Positions 17,145-28,284 of a DNA stretch of 64,000 nt are shown piece by piece (the stretch's first letter is position 1; each line of letters starts with the position of its first letter). The DNA lies in NCBI RefSeq assembly GCF_010731855.1, contig NZ_AP022620.1, positions 372,001 through 436,000 of the forward strand. The letters are read 5' to 3'. The position numbers were made by a program, and so were the translations under genes. Origin of the DNA: Mycolicibacterium anyangense. GTDB taxonomy: Bacteria > Actinomycetota > Actinomycetes > Mycobacteriales > Mycobacteriaceae. The notes under the pieces were generated by a model. That model searched no databases and was not told the DNA's origin. It worked only from the letters and a program-made list of their open reading frames with translations.

Positions 17145-18266
17145 TCAGGTGTTGTCGGCGTTGCTCCGTGGGAAGCCGCCGCCCTGCGGGAAGAGGGGGA
17201 AGACGACGTCGTCGAGCTTCTCTGGATCGCCGGCCGTGCGGTTGATCGTTGCGCCCCAGATGTTTCCGTCCGGGGACACCTGCAACGCCCAGGCGTGGCC
17301 GTGGGTGTCCTGGCGCACCACCTCCGGCTCGCCCGTCACCGCGCCGGTGCCCTGCGCGAGCCGCACCGCCACAGTTTGCTTGGTGTTCACCAGGTTCACC
17401 AGGACCGTGCCGTCCAGCGCCGCGCAGCCCGCCACGCCGGGGCGGTCGGGCCAGGTCCAGACCGTCGAAGCCTTCGAGTCGGGTCCGATGCGCTGCAGCC
17501 GGTCACCGGTGGGTGTGCGATCGGTGACGTAGAGCGCCTTGTCGGTCGGGTCGATGCACATGCCACCGCCGGAACCCATGCCAGACAGGGCGGTGGTCGG
17601 CGCCGCCTGGTTCACGGTGGTCGGCTGCTCGATGCGAATCACCTTGCCCGCCAAGGAATTCGGATCGGCAGCTAGTGCCGGGTTGCCGGCGTCGCCGGTC
17701 TGGACCACCAGAGTGGTGGGGCTGGTGAAGATCAGCGATCCGGCGTTGCCGACTGCCCCCTTGGGGATGCCGGTCAGGATGTCCTTGGGGATGTCGCCAT
17801 CGGCGACCCGGATCACCCGGTTGTCGGTCGGCGTACTGATGTAGGCGTACATCAGCCGGTCCTGCGAATAGGTGGGCGAGAGCACGATGTCCAGCAGCCC
17901 ACCGTCCCCGCTGGGGTCGACCGGGATCACGGTCTTGATCTTGGGCTCGGCGCTCACCGAGACCTCTTTGACCGCACCGGTGGTGCGCTCGGCCACCAGG
18001 GCGGTCTTGCTGTCGGGCCCCATGATCAGTCCGCTGGTGCTGTCCAGGCAGCCCTGCATGACCCCCGGGGCCGGGCACGCCTTCGGGAACGGCTTGGGCG
18101 GCAGCGGCGGGGGAGGCGGCGGCGTCGACGTCGGCCCGGGCGCAAGCTCAGGGGCCGTGGTGAACGGCTGCGAGATCGAGTTGTTGAACTTCGCGCAGCC
18201 CGACAGCATCAGGCCCGCCGCACATACCGCGGCCAGCACCCCATGAACCGGTCGGCGCACTCGCAT
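17145..18266 (-). CDS. lppZ: LppZ-like lipoprotein with sorbosone-dehydrogenase/propeller fold
   Basis: 373 aa from the ATG at 18266, which gives a clean lipoprotein signal: MRVRRP, a hydrophobic stretch, then lipobox LMLSGC. Upstream in-frame residues are Arg-rich and were excluded. A Pro-rich linker leads to a beta-propeller similar to glucose/sorbosone dehydrogenases (GLLDIVLSPTYSQDRLMYAYIS; VVQTGDAGNPALAADPNSLAGKVIRI; HGHAWALQVSPDGNIW). Rv3006 (lppZ) holds the same place beside DoxX and cfp6 in M. tuberculosis. The protein is surface-anchored and no substrate is known. Confidence 0.85.
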   Translation of the reverse strand: MRVRRPVHGVLAAVCAAGLMLSGCAKFNNSISQPFTTAPELAPGPTSTPPPPPPLPPKPFPKACPAPGVMQGCLDSTSGLIMGPDSKTALVAERTTGAVKEVSVSAEPKIKTVIPVDPSGDGGLLDIVLSPTYSQDRLMYAYISTPTDNRVIRVADGDIPKDILTGIPKGAVGNAGSLIFTSPTTLVVQTGDAGNPALAADPNSLAGKVIRIEQPTTVNQAAPTTALSGMGSGGGMCIDPTDKALYVTDRTPTGDRLQRIGPDSKASTVWTWPDRPGVAGCAALDGTVLVNLVNTKQTVAVRLAQGTGAVTGEPEVVRQDTHGHAWALQVSPDGNIWGATINRTAGDPEKLDDVVFPLFPQGGGFPRSNADNT

Positions 18267-18412
18267 GCCCGCCAGATTACGGACACCGCACCCGTGCTCG
18301 CCACGACGACCGGGCCGGGGCGGCTCCCGAACCCGGGCGGCAGGCAATATTGGCCGGTAGAAGCGCCGCTCAAATCCCCGATTTGGGCGAAGTTGCACTT
18401 ACTCTGACTTCC

Positions 18413-19249
18413 GTGACGAGTCAAGGCCCCGAATCACGCTGGCAACGACCCGACGACTCATCGGTTCGACCTGCGTCGGCCCAACTGGTCGACCCGGAAG
18501 ACGACCTCCCCTCGGCCACCTACGGCGGTGACTTCGAGACCACCAAGATCCCGCCCTACAGTCCCGCAGCGCCCGGCCCCGCGCCGGCGCCGTCGAGCGG
18601 GTACGGGCTGCTGCACGACCCTGAACCGCTGCCCTACGTTCAACCCCACGCCGAACCCGCACCGATCACCGCGGCCGGTCCCATGGAGATCGAGCCCTTC
18701 GACGCCGAGGAGCGGGCGAAAGCCGCCGGCCGCCGGGGCACCCAAGACCTGGGGCTATTGCTGCTGCGCGTGGTCGTCGGCGTCATCTTCATCGCCCACG
18801 GCCTGCAGAAGGCGTTCGGCTGGTGGGGCGGCCAGGGCATCGACGGGTTCAAGACCGCGATCGCCGACGCCGGTTATCAGCACGCCGGCATCCTGACCTA
18901 CGTCGGTGCCGGTGGGCAGATCATCGCGGGTGTGCTGCTGGTGCTCGGCCTGTTCACCCCGGTGGCGGCCGCCGGTGCGTTGGCCTACCTGGTCAACAGC
19001 CTGCTCACCGTCATCTCTGCTCAGCGGCAGGAGGGCTACCTGTCGGTGTTCGGCGCCAACGGCGTGGAATACCTGCTGGTGCTCGCGACCGCGGCGGCGG
19101 CGATCATCTTGGTCGGTCCGGGCCGCTACGGCTTCGACGCCGGTCGGGGCTGGGCCCGCAGGCCCTTCGTCGGCTCCTTCATCGCGCTGGTCATCGGTAT
19201 CGGCGGTGGTGTCGCCGCCTGGTTCTTCCTGCACGGCAAGCTGGGCTAA
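18413..19249 (+). CDS. DoxX-family membrane protein
   Basis: 278 aa from GTG 18413. The first 110 residues are a Pro-rich cytoplasmic region. Four membrane helices then carry the DoxX pattern (LGLLLLRVVVGVIFIAHGLQKAFGWWGG; AGGQIIAGVLLVLGLFTPVAAAGALAYLVNS; EYLLVLATAAAAIILVGPGRYG), plus a final C-terminal helix. Rv3005c is the positional counterpart; DoxX proteins have been linked to superoxide and thiol-stress handling at the membrane. TACTCT at 18400–18405 lies 7 nt before the GTG without a Shine-Dalgarno, which favours this start and a leaderless mRNA. Confidence 0.88.
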   Translation: MTSQGPESRWQRPDDSSVRPASAQLVDPEDDLPSATYGGDFETTKIPPYSPAAPGPAPAPSSGYGLLHDPEPLPYVQPHAEPAPITAAGPMEIEPFDAEERAKAAGRRGTQDLGLLLLRVVVGVIFIAHGLQKAFGWWGGQGIDGFKTAIADAGYQHAGILTYVGAGGQIIAGVLLVLGLFTPVAAAGALAYLVNSLLTVISAQRQEGYLSVFGANGVEYLLVLATAAAAIILVGPGRYGFDAGRGWARRPFVGSFIALVIGIGGGVAAWFFLHGKLG

Positions 19250-19325
19250 TTCGTCGAGGCCGAACACACGGTGGCGACACGCCCGTCGGCTGCGCCCTGA
19301 TGTCAGTCTCGAGGCGGCGAAACCC

Positions 19326-19745
19326 CTACCGGTAGGGGTTGGGGACCCGCCCGTCGGTGGCCGCGGTCAGCCGCGGCAGCGTGGCGAACGTCACCGCCGG
19401 CAACAGCAGGTCGCCACCATCGGTCAGCTCAGCCTTGGCCCAGCCGCTGCGCTCGAACCGCAAGCCGGCGACCTCGTCCCACCGCACGGTGCGGCTGCCC
19501 AGCAGGGTGCGCGCGGTCACCGTCTCGCGGTCAGCCACGGTGCGCAGTCGGATGATCGCCGCCGACAACACGACCGGGATCACCAGCAGCGCCATGCCCC
19601 CCGCCGGGAACATCGCCACCAGCGCCAGCAGTCCCAGCGCCAGGAACCCCGAGGCGAAGTGGGCCATCGGCGACAGCCTGATCACCACGGGTTTCCCGGG
19701 TGCAGTGGTGGCCGGGATCGGGTCGGGGGCGGAACCGGAGGACAT
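19326..19745 (-). CDS. cfp6: Cfp6-like bacterial PH-domain membrane protein
   Basis: 139 aa. Two adjacent hydrophobic helices (ASGFLALGLLALVAMF; MALLVIPVVLSAAII) precede a small PH-like beta domain (RETVTARTLLGSRTVRWDEVAGLRF…). The arrangement and place between DoxX and ilvB match Rv3004 (Cfp6, found in culture filtrate). The function is not established. It is divergent from the ilv leader and its ATG is 38 bp from the -35 box of the ilv promoter. Confidence 0.8.
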   Translation of the reverse strand: MSSGSAPDPIPATTAPGKPVVIRLSPMAHFASGFLALGLLALVAMFPAGGMALLVIPVVLSAAIIRLRTVADRETVTARTLLGSRTVRWDEVAGLRFERSGWAKAELTDGGDLLLPAVTFATLPRLTAATDGRVPNPYR

Positions 19746-19782
19746 GGCTGCATCATCCCACCATCGCTGCGGTGGCCGGGAT

Positions 19783-19812
19783 TTGACGTCTGACCTGTGC
19801 GGAGGCTACCGT
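19783..19812 (+). promoter_or_regulatory. SigA-type promoter of ilvBNC leader
   Basis: TTGACG (19783–19788) and TACCGT (19807–19812) are separated by 18 bp, close to the mycobacterial SigA consensus. Transcription would begin around 19819–19821, essentially on the ATG of the leader peptide. Confidence 0.6.
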
Positions 19813-19820
19813 CGCAGGTT

Positions 19821-19892
19821 ATGAAGTCCGGCGGAATTCTCGTAGTACTTGGCCAGCGCGTTGGTGCCGCGCTTGCCCCCCGCCGGGTATAG
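19821..19892 (+). CDS. ilv leader peptide (attenuation)
   Basis: A 23-codon reading frame MKSGGILVVLGQRVGAALAP followed by RRV and TAG. It contains Ile-Leu-Val-Val-Leu in a row at codons 6–10, exactly the amino acids made by the downstream ilvBNC products. The rare-in-context codons ATT, CTC, GTA, GTA, CTT occur there. The predicted transcription start is at or next to its ATG, so it would be read from a leaderless mRNA. Ribosome stalling at these codons would decide whether the terminator at 19912–19946 forms, as in the ilvBNC attenuator known from Corynebacterium glutamicum. Confidence 0.7.
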   Translation: MKSGGILVVLGQRVGAALAPRRV

Positions 19893-19911
19893 CCAACCGC
19901 ACCAGCGCGCA

Positions 19912-19946
19912 ACCCTCGTACAGCCGGCTGCTGACGGGGGTTTTTT
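19912..19946 (+). terminator. Attenuator terminator before ilvB
   Basis: ACCCTCGT (19912–19919) pairs with ACGGGGGT (19934–19941), with one G·U pair, and an inner CAGC/GCTG stem. Six T residues (19941–19946) follow at once. This is a textbook Rho-independent terminator lying 43 bp before the ilvB start, so it must be read through for expression. A competing upstream pairing, GCGCGTTGGTG (19856–19866) with CACCAGCGCGC (19900–19910), covers the end of the leader peptide and could form the alternative structure. Confidence 0.75.
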
Positions 19947-19988
19947 CTTGCCCGAAGGAAACGACAACAAGGACATCGAGGACATACC

Positions 19989-21877
19989 GTGAGCGCACCG
20001 ACCACGCGAGCACCCGAACCGGCGGCGGCATCGCCGGCCAACGGCGCCGAAGCCGCAGTGCCAACCACCGGTAACGCCGCCCACAAGGCGGGCGCACCGG
20101 CGGCCAAGCGCGTCGCCCCTTACCAGCTCACCGGTGCCGAGTCGGTGGTGCGGTCGCTGGAAGAACTCGGCGTCGACACCATCTTCGGCATCCCCGGTGG
20201 GGCGGTGCTGCCGGTCTACGACCCGCTGTTCGATTCGCAGAAGCTGCGCCACGTGCTGGTGCGCCATGAGCAGGGCGCCGGCCATGCGGCCAGCGGCTAT
20301 GCCCACGCCACCGGCAAGGTCGGCGTCATGATGGCCACCTCGGGCCCCGGTGCCACCAACCTGGTCACCCCGCTGGCCGACGCCCAGATGGACTCGATTC
20401 CCGTCGTCGCCATCACCGGTCAGGTCGGTCGCGCGCTGATCGGCACCGACGCCTTCCAGGAAGCGGACATCTCCGGCATCACCATGCCGATCACCAAGCA
20501 CAACTTCCTGGTCCGCAGTGGTGACGACATTCCCAAGGTGATCGCCGAGGCATTCCACATCGCTGCCACCGGGCGTCCCGGCGCCGTGCTCGTCGACATC
20601 CCCAAGGATGTGCTGCAGGGCCAGTGCACCTTCGCCTGGCCGCCGCAGATCGACCTGCCCGGCTACAAGCCCAACACCAAGCCGCACAGCCGCCAGATCC
20701 GCGAGGCGGCCAAGCTGATCGCCGCGGCCCGCAAGCCGGTGCTCTACGTCGGTGGCGGGGTGATCCGCGGTGATGCCACTGCTGAATTGCTGGACCTGGC
20801 CGAACTGACCGGAATTCCGGTGGTCACCACCCTGATGGCCCGCGGCGCGTTCCCGGACAGCCACCCGCAGAACCTGGGCATGCCCGGTATGCACGGCACC
20901 GTCGCCGCGGTCGCGGCCCTGCAGCGCAGCGACCTGCTGATCACTCTGGGGGCGCGGTTCGACGATCGGGTCACCGGCAAGCTGGACTCGTTCGCGCCCG
21001 AGGCCAAGGTGATCCACGTCGACATCGACCCGGCCGAGATCGGCAAGAACCGGCACGCCGACGTCCCGATCGTCGGTGACGTGAAACTGGCGATCGTCGA
21101 GTTGGTGGAGGCGCTGCGCAAGACCTCTTCCGCTGGCTCACCCAAGGCCAACCTGGATAACTGGTGGGAGTACCTGTCCGGGATCCGGTCCACCTACCCG
21201 CTGAGCTGGGCGCCGCAGCACGACGGCAGCCTGAGCCCGGAGTTCGTCATCTCCGAGCTCGGCAAGATCGCCGGGCCGGACGCGATCTACGTCGCCGGCG
21301 TGGGCCAGCACCAGATGTGGGCCGCACAGTTCATCTCCTACGAGAACCCGCGGACCTGGCTGAACTCCGGCGGTCTGGGCACCATGGGCTACGCCATCCC
21401 GGCCGCCATGGGCGCCAAGATGGCCCGCCCCGAGGCCGAGGTCTGGGCCATCGACGGCGACGGCTGCTTCCAGATGACCAATCAGGAGCTGGCCACCTGC
21501 GCGGTGGAAGGTGTGCCGATCAAGGTTGCGCTGATCAACAACGGCAATCTCGGCATGGTGCGCCAGTGGCAGACGCTGTTCTACGGCGAGCGGTACAGTA
21601 ACACCGACCTGGCCACCCACAGCCAGCGCATCCCCGACTTCGTCAAGCTCGCCGAGGCGTACGGATGCGTCGGATTGCGTTGTGAGCGTGCCGAAGACGT
21701 GGCCGACGTCATCGCCCAGGCTCGTGCCATCAACGATCGGCCGGTGGTGATCGACTTCATCGTCGGCGCCGACGCCCAGGTGTGGCCGATGGTGGCCGCA
21801 GGCACCAGCAATGACGAGATCATGGCTGCCCGCAATATCCGTCCGCTGTTCGACGACAACGAGGAAGGCCGGGCCTG

Positions 21878-21878
<1 letters not shown>
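19989..21878 (+). CDS. ilvB: Acetolactate synthase, catalytic subunit
   Basis: 629 aa, GTG start. About 45 Ala/Pro-rich residues precede the three-domain ThDP enzyme: [27 protein letters not shown] (PYR domain with catalytic Glu in [10 protein letters not shown]), the central FAD-binding domain, and the ThDP motif [15 protein letters not shown]…[12 protein letters not shown]. It makes acetolactate or acetohydroxybutyrate from pyruvate, the first common step to Val, Leu and Ile. It is 1 bp-coupled to ilvN. Expression is likely controlled by the upstream attenuator. Confidence 0.97.
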
Positions 21879-23448
<1,570 letters not shown>

Positions 23449-23475
23449 ACGGACCGCCGTTTCGGCACAATCGAA

Positions 23476-23515
23476 CCGAAGCCACGCACGGAGTTGATCT
23501 CCTGCGTGGCTTCGG
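23476..23515 (+). terminator. ilvBNC terminator hairpin
   Basis: A perfect 13-bp stem: CCGAAGCCACGCA (23476–23488) pairs with TGCGTGGCTTCGG (23503–23515) around a 14-nt loop, 28 bp after the ilvC stop. There is no T-tract, as is common for mycobacterial terminators. Confidence 0.65.
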
Positions 23516-23652
23516 CTTGTGCGGGGTGTGTCAGCGACCGGCGCAGGCCGGCACCCGACCGCATGTTTGCCCATCGCGGCCGCACTGGCGGGGCGTTGGT
23601 TGTAGTCTCTGCGCACAACTTCGGTTTTCGACGACCAGGTCGGGGGGTCGCT

Positions 23653-25935
23653 GTGTCCGTTGCCGATTCTGTCGGGAAGGGTCCGGACCGGCAGCAGGCG
23701 GCTGCCGGTCGCGCCCGGCTCGTCAGCGTGCGCTCCCTGGGCTGGGCTGGAGCGCTGACCGTCGCATTGGGGACGACGGCACTGGCCATGTCGGCAGCTG
23801 CGGCCGCTGACACCCAGTCGACGGCCTCCAGTGGTAAACCTTCGTCCGGGGCTGCGTCGGCTCGGACGTCTCATGCGAACAGCGCCGCGGCCGGTGCGAA
23901 CAGCACTGCGCTGCTGCGGCCGTCCAGCATCGCGACGCCGACCGCGCCGCAGGCCCGTTCCGCACGCACCGCCGTCGTCACCGGTGCCCGGTCTACCAAC
24001 GCTGCATCGGTGGTCAGCCCCGGCTTACTGGTCGGCAACGGCACCGCTGCTCACCCCGACGCCGGTCTGCTGGTCGGCAATGGCTACAGCTGGACCGCGC
24101 AGACCTGCAATCAGGGTGCGGCCTGTGCTGGTGGCCGGTCCGGCCTGCTGTGGGGCAATGGCGGCAATGGCTATGCCGGTGGAAACGGCGGCTCGGCCGG
24201 TCTTGTCGGCGACGGTGGTTCCGGCGGTGATGGTGTCGACGGCGGCGCGGGCGGCAACGGGGGCCGAGGAGGCCTGCTCGCGGGTAACGGCGGCTCCGGC
24301 GGAGCCGGCGGGGCAGTCACCGGGACCGGCCAGGTTGGCGGCGCAGGCGGTTCCGGCGGCGCGACCGGCCTGATATCGCTCGGCGGCGTGGCCGGCAGCG
24401 GTGGGGCCGGCGGTGCTGCCTCGGGGAATGCCGGGAAAGGTGGTGCCGGCGGGGCCGGCGGCAGCACCGGCCTCTTGGCGGTCTTCGGCCATGGCGGCGC
24501 CGGCGGCGACGGCGGTGCCGCGACCGGTTACGACGGAATCGGCGGCAACGGCGGCAATGGCGGTAGCGGCGGAGCCTTCTCGATCAGCGGCGGCGGCGAC
24601 GGTGGCGCCGGCGGTGCCGGGATACGAATTGGCGGCCAAGCGGGCGCCGGCGGTGCGGCAGGGCTGATCGGCAGTGGCGGGGCCGGCGGCGACGGAGGGT
24701 GGGGTGCGGTCGGCGGCGCCGGAGGCAACGGGGGGCTTCTCGCGGGCAACGGTGGCGATGGTGGTGCCGGCGGGGCCGGGGCTGCCGGAGGGGCCGGCGG
24801 CAATGCGGTGCTCGTGGGTAATGGTGGCGATGGCGGCGCCGGCGGGGCGGGTGCACAAGGCGGACAGGGCGGGACCGCAGGTGTCCTCATCGGGATCGGT
24901 GGTGATGGCGGCGCCGGCGGGGTGTCCGCCACCGGCGGTGCCGGTGGCCGAGGTGGACTGGTGGGGATCACCGGGGCAACCGGTGCCACGGGTGGCGCGC
25001 CGACCGTCACGTTGACCTACGATCCCACCGTGGACTTCTCGACAGTGAATTTCACGATCAACGGCACGCAGGTTAACAACGTCGAAATCGACACCGGCTC
25101 AGCAGGTCTCGTGGTTCCGATCACCAAGTTGGACAGCGCGTCGCTGGGACCGACGCTCGGCGTCACCGGGATGATCCAGTACGGAACGTGGGGACGCTTC
25201 TACTACACCGTCTATGCCGCCTCGCTCGACTTCGGCAACGGCATGGTGACCGCCGGCACGCCGATCGCGGTCGTCGACCAGATCGAGGAGAAGCAGGGCG
25301 ACACGTGGGTGCCGGTTCCGCAAAGCGATTGGGACGAGCAGAAATACGCGGCTGCCCTGGCCCCGACAATGGGCGTCGCCCCCTATACCGGAGGCGACAT
25401 CTCCAGCCCGGTGCTGACACTCCCAGGGGGACTCGCTCAGGGCCTCTTGGTCGACATGCCCGACAGTCAGCTCACCTTCGGTGCCAACCCATTGCCCAAG
25501 GTCACCAGCGTGCCCGGCTGGTTCTACACGACGGCGACGGTCAAGATCACCTACAACGGGGTGTCGACGACCACGAAGCCCGCCACCACCACCATCGACA
25601 GCGGTGGTATCGGCGGCGGCGCCTCGGCCAGCATGCTGCCCTCGACCATCCAGGGTCTCTCCGACTATGACTCGCTGCCCGCCGGCACCCTCATCGAGGT
25701 CTTCACTCCCGATGGCTCGACGCTGCTCTACCAGACGACAGTGACCGAGTCCCAGGTCGCAGCGGGTGACTCACCCGAGTTGTGGCCGACCAGCCTGGGC
25801 TTCAACACTGGGATCATCCCGTTCCTGCAGGGGCCGATCTACTTCTCGTACACGCCCGCTTACGTTCCGAATCCCGACGACTTCTATGGTGGCACCGCCG
25901 AATTCGATTTCACACCGTCGGTGTCCGCGTCATGA
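23653..25935 (+). CDS. PGRS protein with PecA-like aspartic protease domain and Sec-type signal
   Basis: 760 aa from GTG 23653; upstream residues in the open frame overlap the ilvC terminator and were excluded. The N-terminus is a long signal peptide (basic region, then [23 protein letters not shown]), not a PE domain. After a variable linker comes [20 protein letters not shown] and a [10 protein letters not shown] pair, then about 280 residues of GGxGG repeats (PGRS). The last 280 residues hold two aspartic-protease motifs, IDTGS (Asp480) and IDSGG (Asp649), as in the PecA/PE_PGRS35 proteases. The ATGA overlap with the next gene makes a tandem paralogue pair. Substrate is unknown. Confidence 0.82.
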   Translation: MSVADSVGKGPDRQQAAAGRARLVSVRSLGWAGALTVALGTTALAMSAAAAADTQSTASSGKPSSGAASARTSHANSAAAGANSTALLRPSSIATPTAPQARSARTAVVTGARSTNAASVVSPGLLVGNGTAAHPDAGLLVGNGYSWTAQTCNQGAACAGGRSGLLWGNGGNGYAGGNGGSAGLVGDGGSGGDGVDGGAGGNGGRGGLLAGNGGSGGAGGAVTGTGQVGGAGGSGGATGLISLGGVAGSGGAGGAASGNAGKGGAGGAGGSTGLLAVFGHGGAGGDGGAATGYDGIGGNGGNGGSGGAFSISGGGDGGAGGAGIRIGGQAGAGGAAGLIGSGGAGGDGGWGAVGGAGGNGGLLAGNGGDGGAGGAGAAGGAGGNAVLVGNGGDGGAGGAGAQGGQGGTAGVLIGIGGDGGAGGVSATGGAGGRGGLVGITGATGATGGAPTVTLTYDPTVDFSTVNFTINGTQVNNVEIDTGSAGLVVPITKLDSASLGPTLGVTGMIQYGTWGRFYYTVYAASLDFGNGMVTAGTPIAVVDQIEEKQGDTWVPVPQSDWDEQKYAAALAPTMGVAPYTGGDISSPVLTLPGGLAQGLLVDMPDSQLTFGANPLPKVTSVPGWFYTTATVKITYNGVSTTTKPATTTIDSGGIGGGASASMLPSTIQGLSDYDSLPAGTLIEVFTPDGSTLLYQTTVTESQVAAGDSPELWPTSLGFNTGIIPFLQGPIYFSYTPAYVPNPDDFYGGTAEFDFTPSVSAS

Positions 25936-28268
25936 CCGCGATGAGGAAGCGGATGACCCGAACACCGTTGCGCCATGCCCGTTACGTGGGACGAGTCGGA
26001 GGGCTCGCGGTCGCGCTCGGCATCGGTGTCGGCCTGGCGTCGTTGGCCGGGACAGCCCACGCCGACGTGGGTAGTCCATCGCCCCACGATGCGGCGGCCG
26101 GGACATCGGCACCACGGAACCGCGGACCGGTGAATAAGATTGTACGGCAAAGAGTTACGCCAGCCGCTGCGGTGCAGTCCACTCGGTACCCGCAGGGCGG
26201 GGCTGGGATGCGCGGCCGGGCCGACTCGACAGCTCGACCGTCGTCATCGGCCGTCACGGGCCGCAGTTCGGCGACCGCCGTCGTCGCGAAACCGCTTACC
26301 GGCGATGAATCACGCCTCGCCACAAGGCCATTGGTGGACAACGCGGCGCTCGTCGGGTCCAACCCCATCCAGCAGTTCGTCAGCATCTTCGTCAGCGATG
26401 GCACCGCGGCGCACCCCGATGCCGGGCTCCTGGTCGGCAACGGGTACAGCTGGACTGCCCAGACCTGTAACCAGGGGGCGGCCTGCGCCGGGGGGCGAGC
26501 CGGTCTGCTGTGGGGGGACGGCGGAAACGGGTACAACGGCGGAAACGGCGGATCGGCGTTCCTGATCGGCAATGGCGGGGCCGGCGGTCCGGGCATCAGT
26601 GGCGCCTCGGGCGGCGCTGGGGGCGCCGGTGGCCACGGCGGCCTGTTGTGGGGTGCCGGTGGGGCCGGGGGAACTGGCGGCTACAGCACATCAGCGGGCG
26701 GACAGGCCGGTGCCGGCGGCCGGGGCGGCGACACGGGTCTGCTGTCACTGTTCAGCGTTGCCGGCGCCGGTGGCGCGGGGGGAATCGCCTCCGGCGCCGG
26801 CGGCTTGGCTGGTTTCGGTGGAGCCGGGGGTAATACCGGCCTACTGGCACATTTCGGTATCGCAGGCGCCGGAGGGGACGGGGGAATGGCCACCGGTGCC
26901 GGCGGCACCGGCGGTGCTGGCGGTGCGGGCGGCGCGGCCGGTCTGCTGACCCTCTTCGGCGCGGGTGGCGCGGGCGGTGACGCCGGAAGTGGCGCTCTGG
27001 CCGGCGGAACGGCCGGCGCCGGCGGACGGGCTGGATTGATCGGCACCGGCGGTGCCGGTGGCGCAGGTACTTTCGCCCAGCCCGGCGGGAACGGCGGGCA
27101 CAGTGGGCTGCTGTACGGAGTCGGCGGCGCTGGTGGGACGGGTGGCCCTTCGGCCGTCGGCGGCACCGGCGGTGACGCCGGCCTGTTCGGCGTCGGCGGC
27201 GCAGGCGGGGCCGGTGGCGCACTGGCGCAGGGCGGTAGCGGCGGCGCCGGCGGCGTTCTGCTGGGTGCCGGGGGTTCGGGTGGCGGGGGCGGGGTCACCG
27301 CCGCCGGCGGCACCGGGGGCGCGGCCGGGCTGTTCGGTCGCCCGGGTACCGCGGGACCCGGCGGTGGTGCACCCACCGTTCCGGTGACCTACGGTCCCAC
27401 CACGAACTTCTCCACCACCCAGATCACCGTGTTCGGTACGACCATCACCGCCGAAGTCGACACCGGTGCACCGGGACTGACGATCCCCATGACGCTGCTC
27501 AACCCTGCCACGCTCGGGCCATCGACCGGCGTGACGGGCGAAATCCACTACGGCACACCGGAGTTCCAGAGGGTCTACTACGATGTCTACAACGTGCCGG
27601 TGTCGTACCAGAACGGCATCGTCACCGCGGCGATACCCGTTGGTGTCATCTACCAGGTCGAATACAACGGCGGCGACGGCTGGAAGATCATCCCGCCGTC
27701 GGACTGGTCGGATCCGAAATACCAGATCACGACCGACATGGGCGTGGCCCCCGGAATCGCCGACGGCCTGGCCAGCCCGGTCAAGGGACTGCCCGGCAAC
27801 CTCGCCGAGGGCTTGCTCATCGACCTGACCGCGAGCAACCCGTCGACCTCGATCACCTTTGGCCCCAACCCGCTTCCCGCCGTGAACTCCGTACCGGGCT
27901 GGTGGTACACCACCCTGGCCTACGAGGTCATCAGCTCAACCGGGTCGTCGTCGGGTATACAGACGGTGACCAACAACGCGCTGATCGACAGCGGCGGTCT
28001 GGGCGGAGTGGTACCGGACAAGTATCTGCCCCCCGATCTGGTCAACAAGGACAAGCTGCCGGTGGGAACCGTGTTCAACCTGTACACCCCGGACGGCACG
28101 ACGCTGCTCTACTCGACGACCATCACCGATGACACCGGTGGCGCGTTCAAGACCTTCATCCAGTCCGGCGATTACCTCAATACCGGCATCGCGCCGTTCC
28201 GGCAGGGGCCGATCTACTTCTCCTACCCGACGAAGGACGGCGTCGCGGTCTTCGACTACGGGCCCTGA
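25932..28268 (+). CDS. Second PGRS protein with PecA-like aspartic protease domain
   Basis: 778 aa starting at ATG 25932, inside the stop of the first paralogue. It has the same plan: a signal peptide ([23 protein letters not shown]), a linker, the conserved block [20 protein letters not shown], GGxGG repeats to about residue 480, then a protease domain. Catalytic motifs are VDTGA (Asp510) and IDSGG (Asp686). The two proteins share the same anchor sentences but differ at most silent positions and in repeat content, so the duplication is not recent. Both are likely exported by Sec and may act on the cell surface. Confidence 0.82.
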   Translation: MTAMRKRMTRTPLRHARYVGRVGGLAVALGIGVGLASLAGTAHADVGSPSPHDAAAGTSAPRNRGPVNKIVRQRVTPAAAVQSTRYPQGGAGMRGRADSTARPSSSAVTGRSSATAVVAKPLTGDESRLATRPLVDNAALVGSNPIQQFVSIFVSDGTAAHPDAGLLVGNGYSWTAQTCNQGAACAGGRAGLLWGDGGNGYNGGNGGSAFLIGNGGAGGPGISGASGGAGGAGGHGGLLWGAGGAGGTGGYSTSAGGQAGAGGRGGDTGLLSLFSVAGAGGAGGIASGAGGLAGFGGAGGNTGLLAHFGIAGAGGDGGMATGAGGTGGAGGAGGAAGLLTLFGAGGAGGDAGSGALAGGTAGAGGRAGLIGTGGAGGAGTFAQPGGNGGHSGLLYGVGGAGGTGGPSAVGGTGGDAGLFGVGGAGGAGGALAQGGSGGAGGVLLGAGGSGGGGGVTAAGGTGGAAGLFGRPGTAGPGGGAPTVPVTYGPTTNFSTTQITVFGTTITAEVDTGAPGLTIPMTLLNPATLGPSTGVTGEIHYGTPEFQRVYYDVYNVPVSYQNGIVTAAIPVGVIYQVEYNGGDGWKIIPPSDWSDPKYQITTDMGVAPGIADGLASPVKGLPGNLAEGLLIDLTASNPSTSITFGPNPLPAVNSVPGWWYTTLAYEVISSTGSSSGIQTVTNNALIDSGGLGGVVPDKYLPPDLVNKDKLPVGTVFNLYTPDGTTLLYSTTITDDTGGAFKTFIQSGDYLNTGIAPFRQGPIYFSYPTKDGVAVFDYGP

Positions 28269-28284
28269 TCACAAGGTCAGGGCC
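28261..28284. terminator. Bidirectional terminator between convergent genes
   Basis: GGCCCTGA (28261–28268) pairs with TCAGGGCC (28277–28284) around an 8-nt loop. The stem contains the stop codons of both convergent genes. Confidence 0.5.

Noticed and set aside
19821..19946. T-box riboswitch before ilvB
   Set aside because: No T-box consensus or specifier stem is seen; the leader peptide with Ile/Leu/Val codons explains the terminator better.
24180..27350. Regular GC-rich repeats suggestive of a CRISPR array
   Set aside because: The repeats are in-frame GGxGG codons of PGRS proteins, with no constant repeat/spacer lengths and no cas genes.
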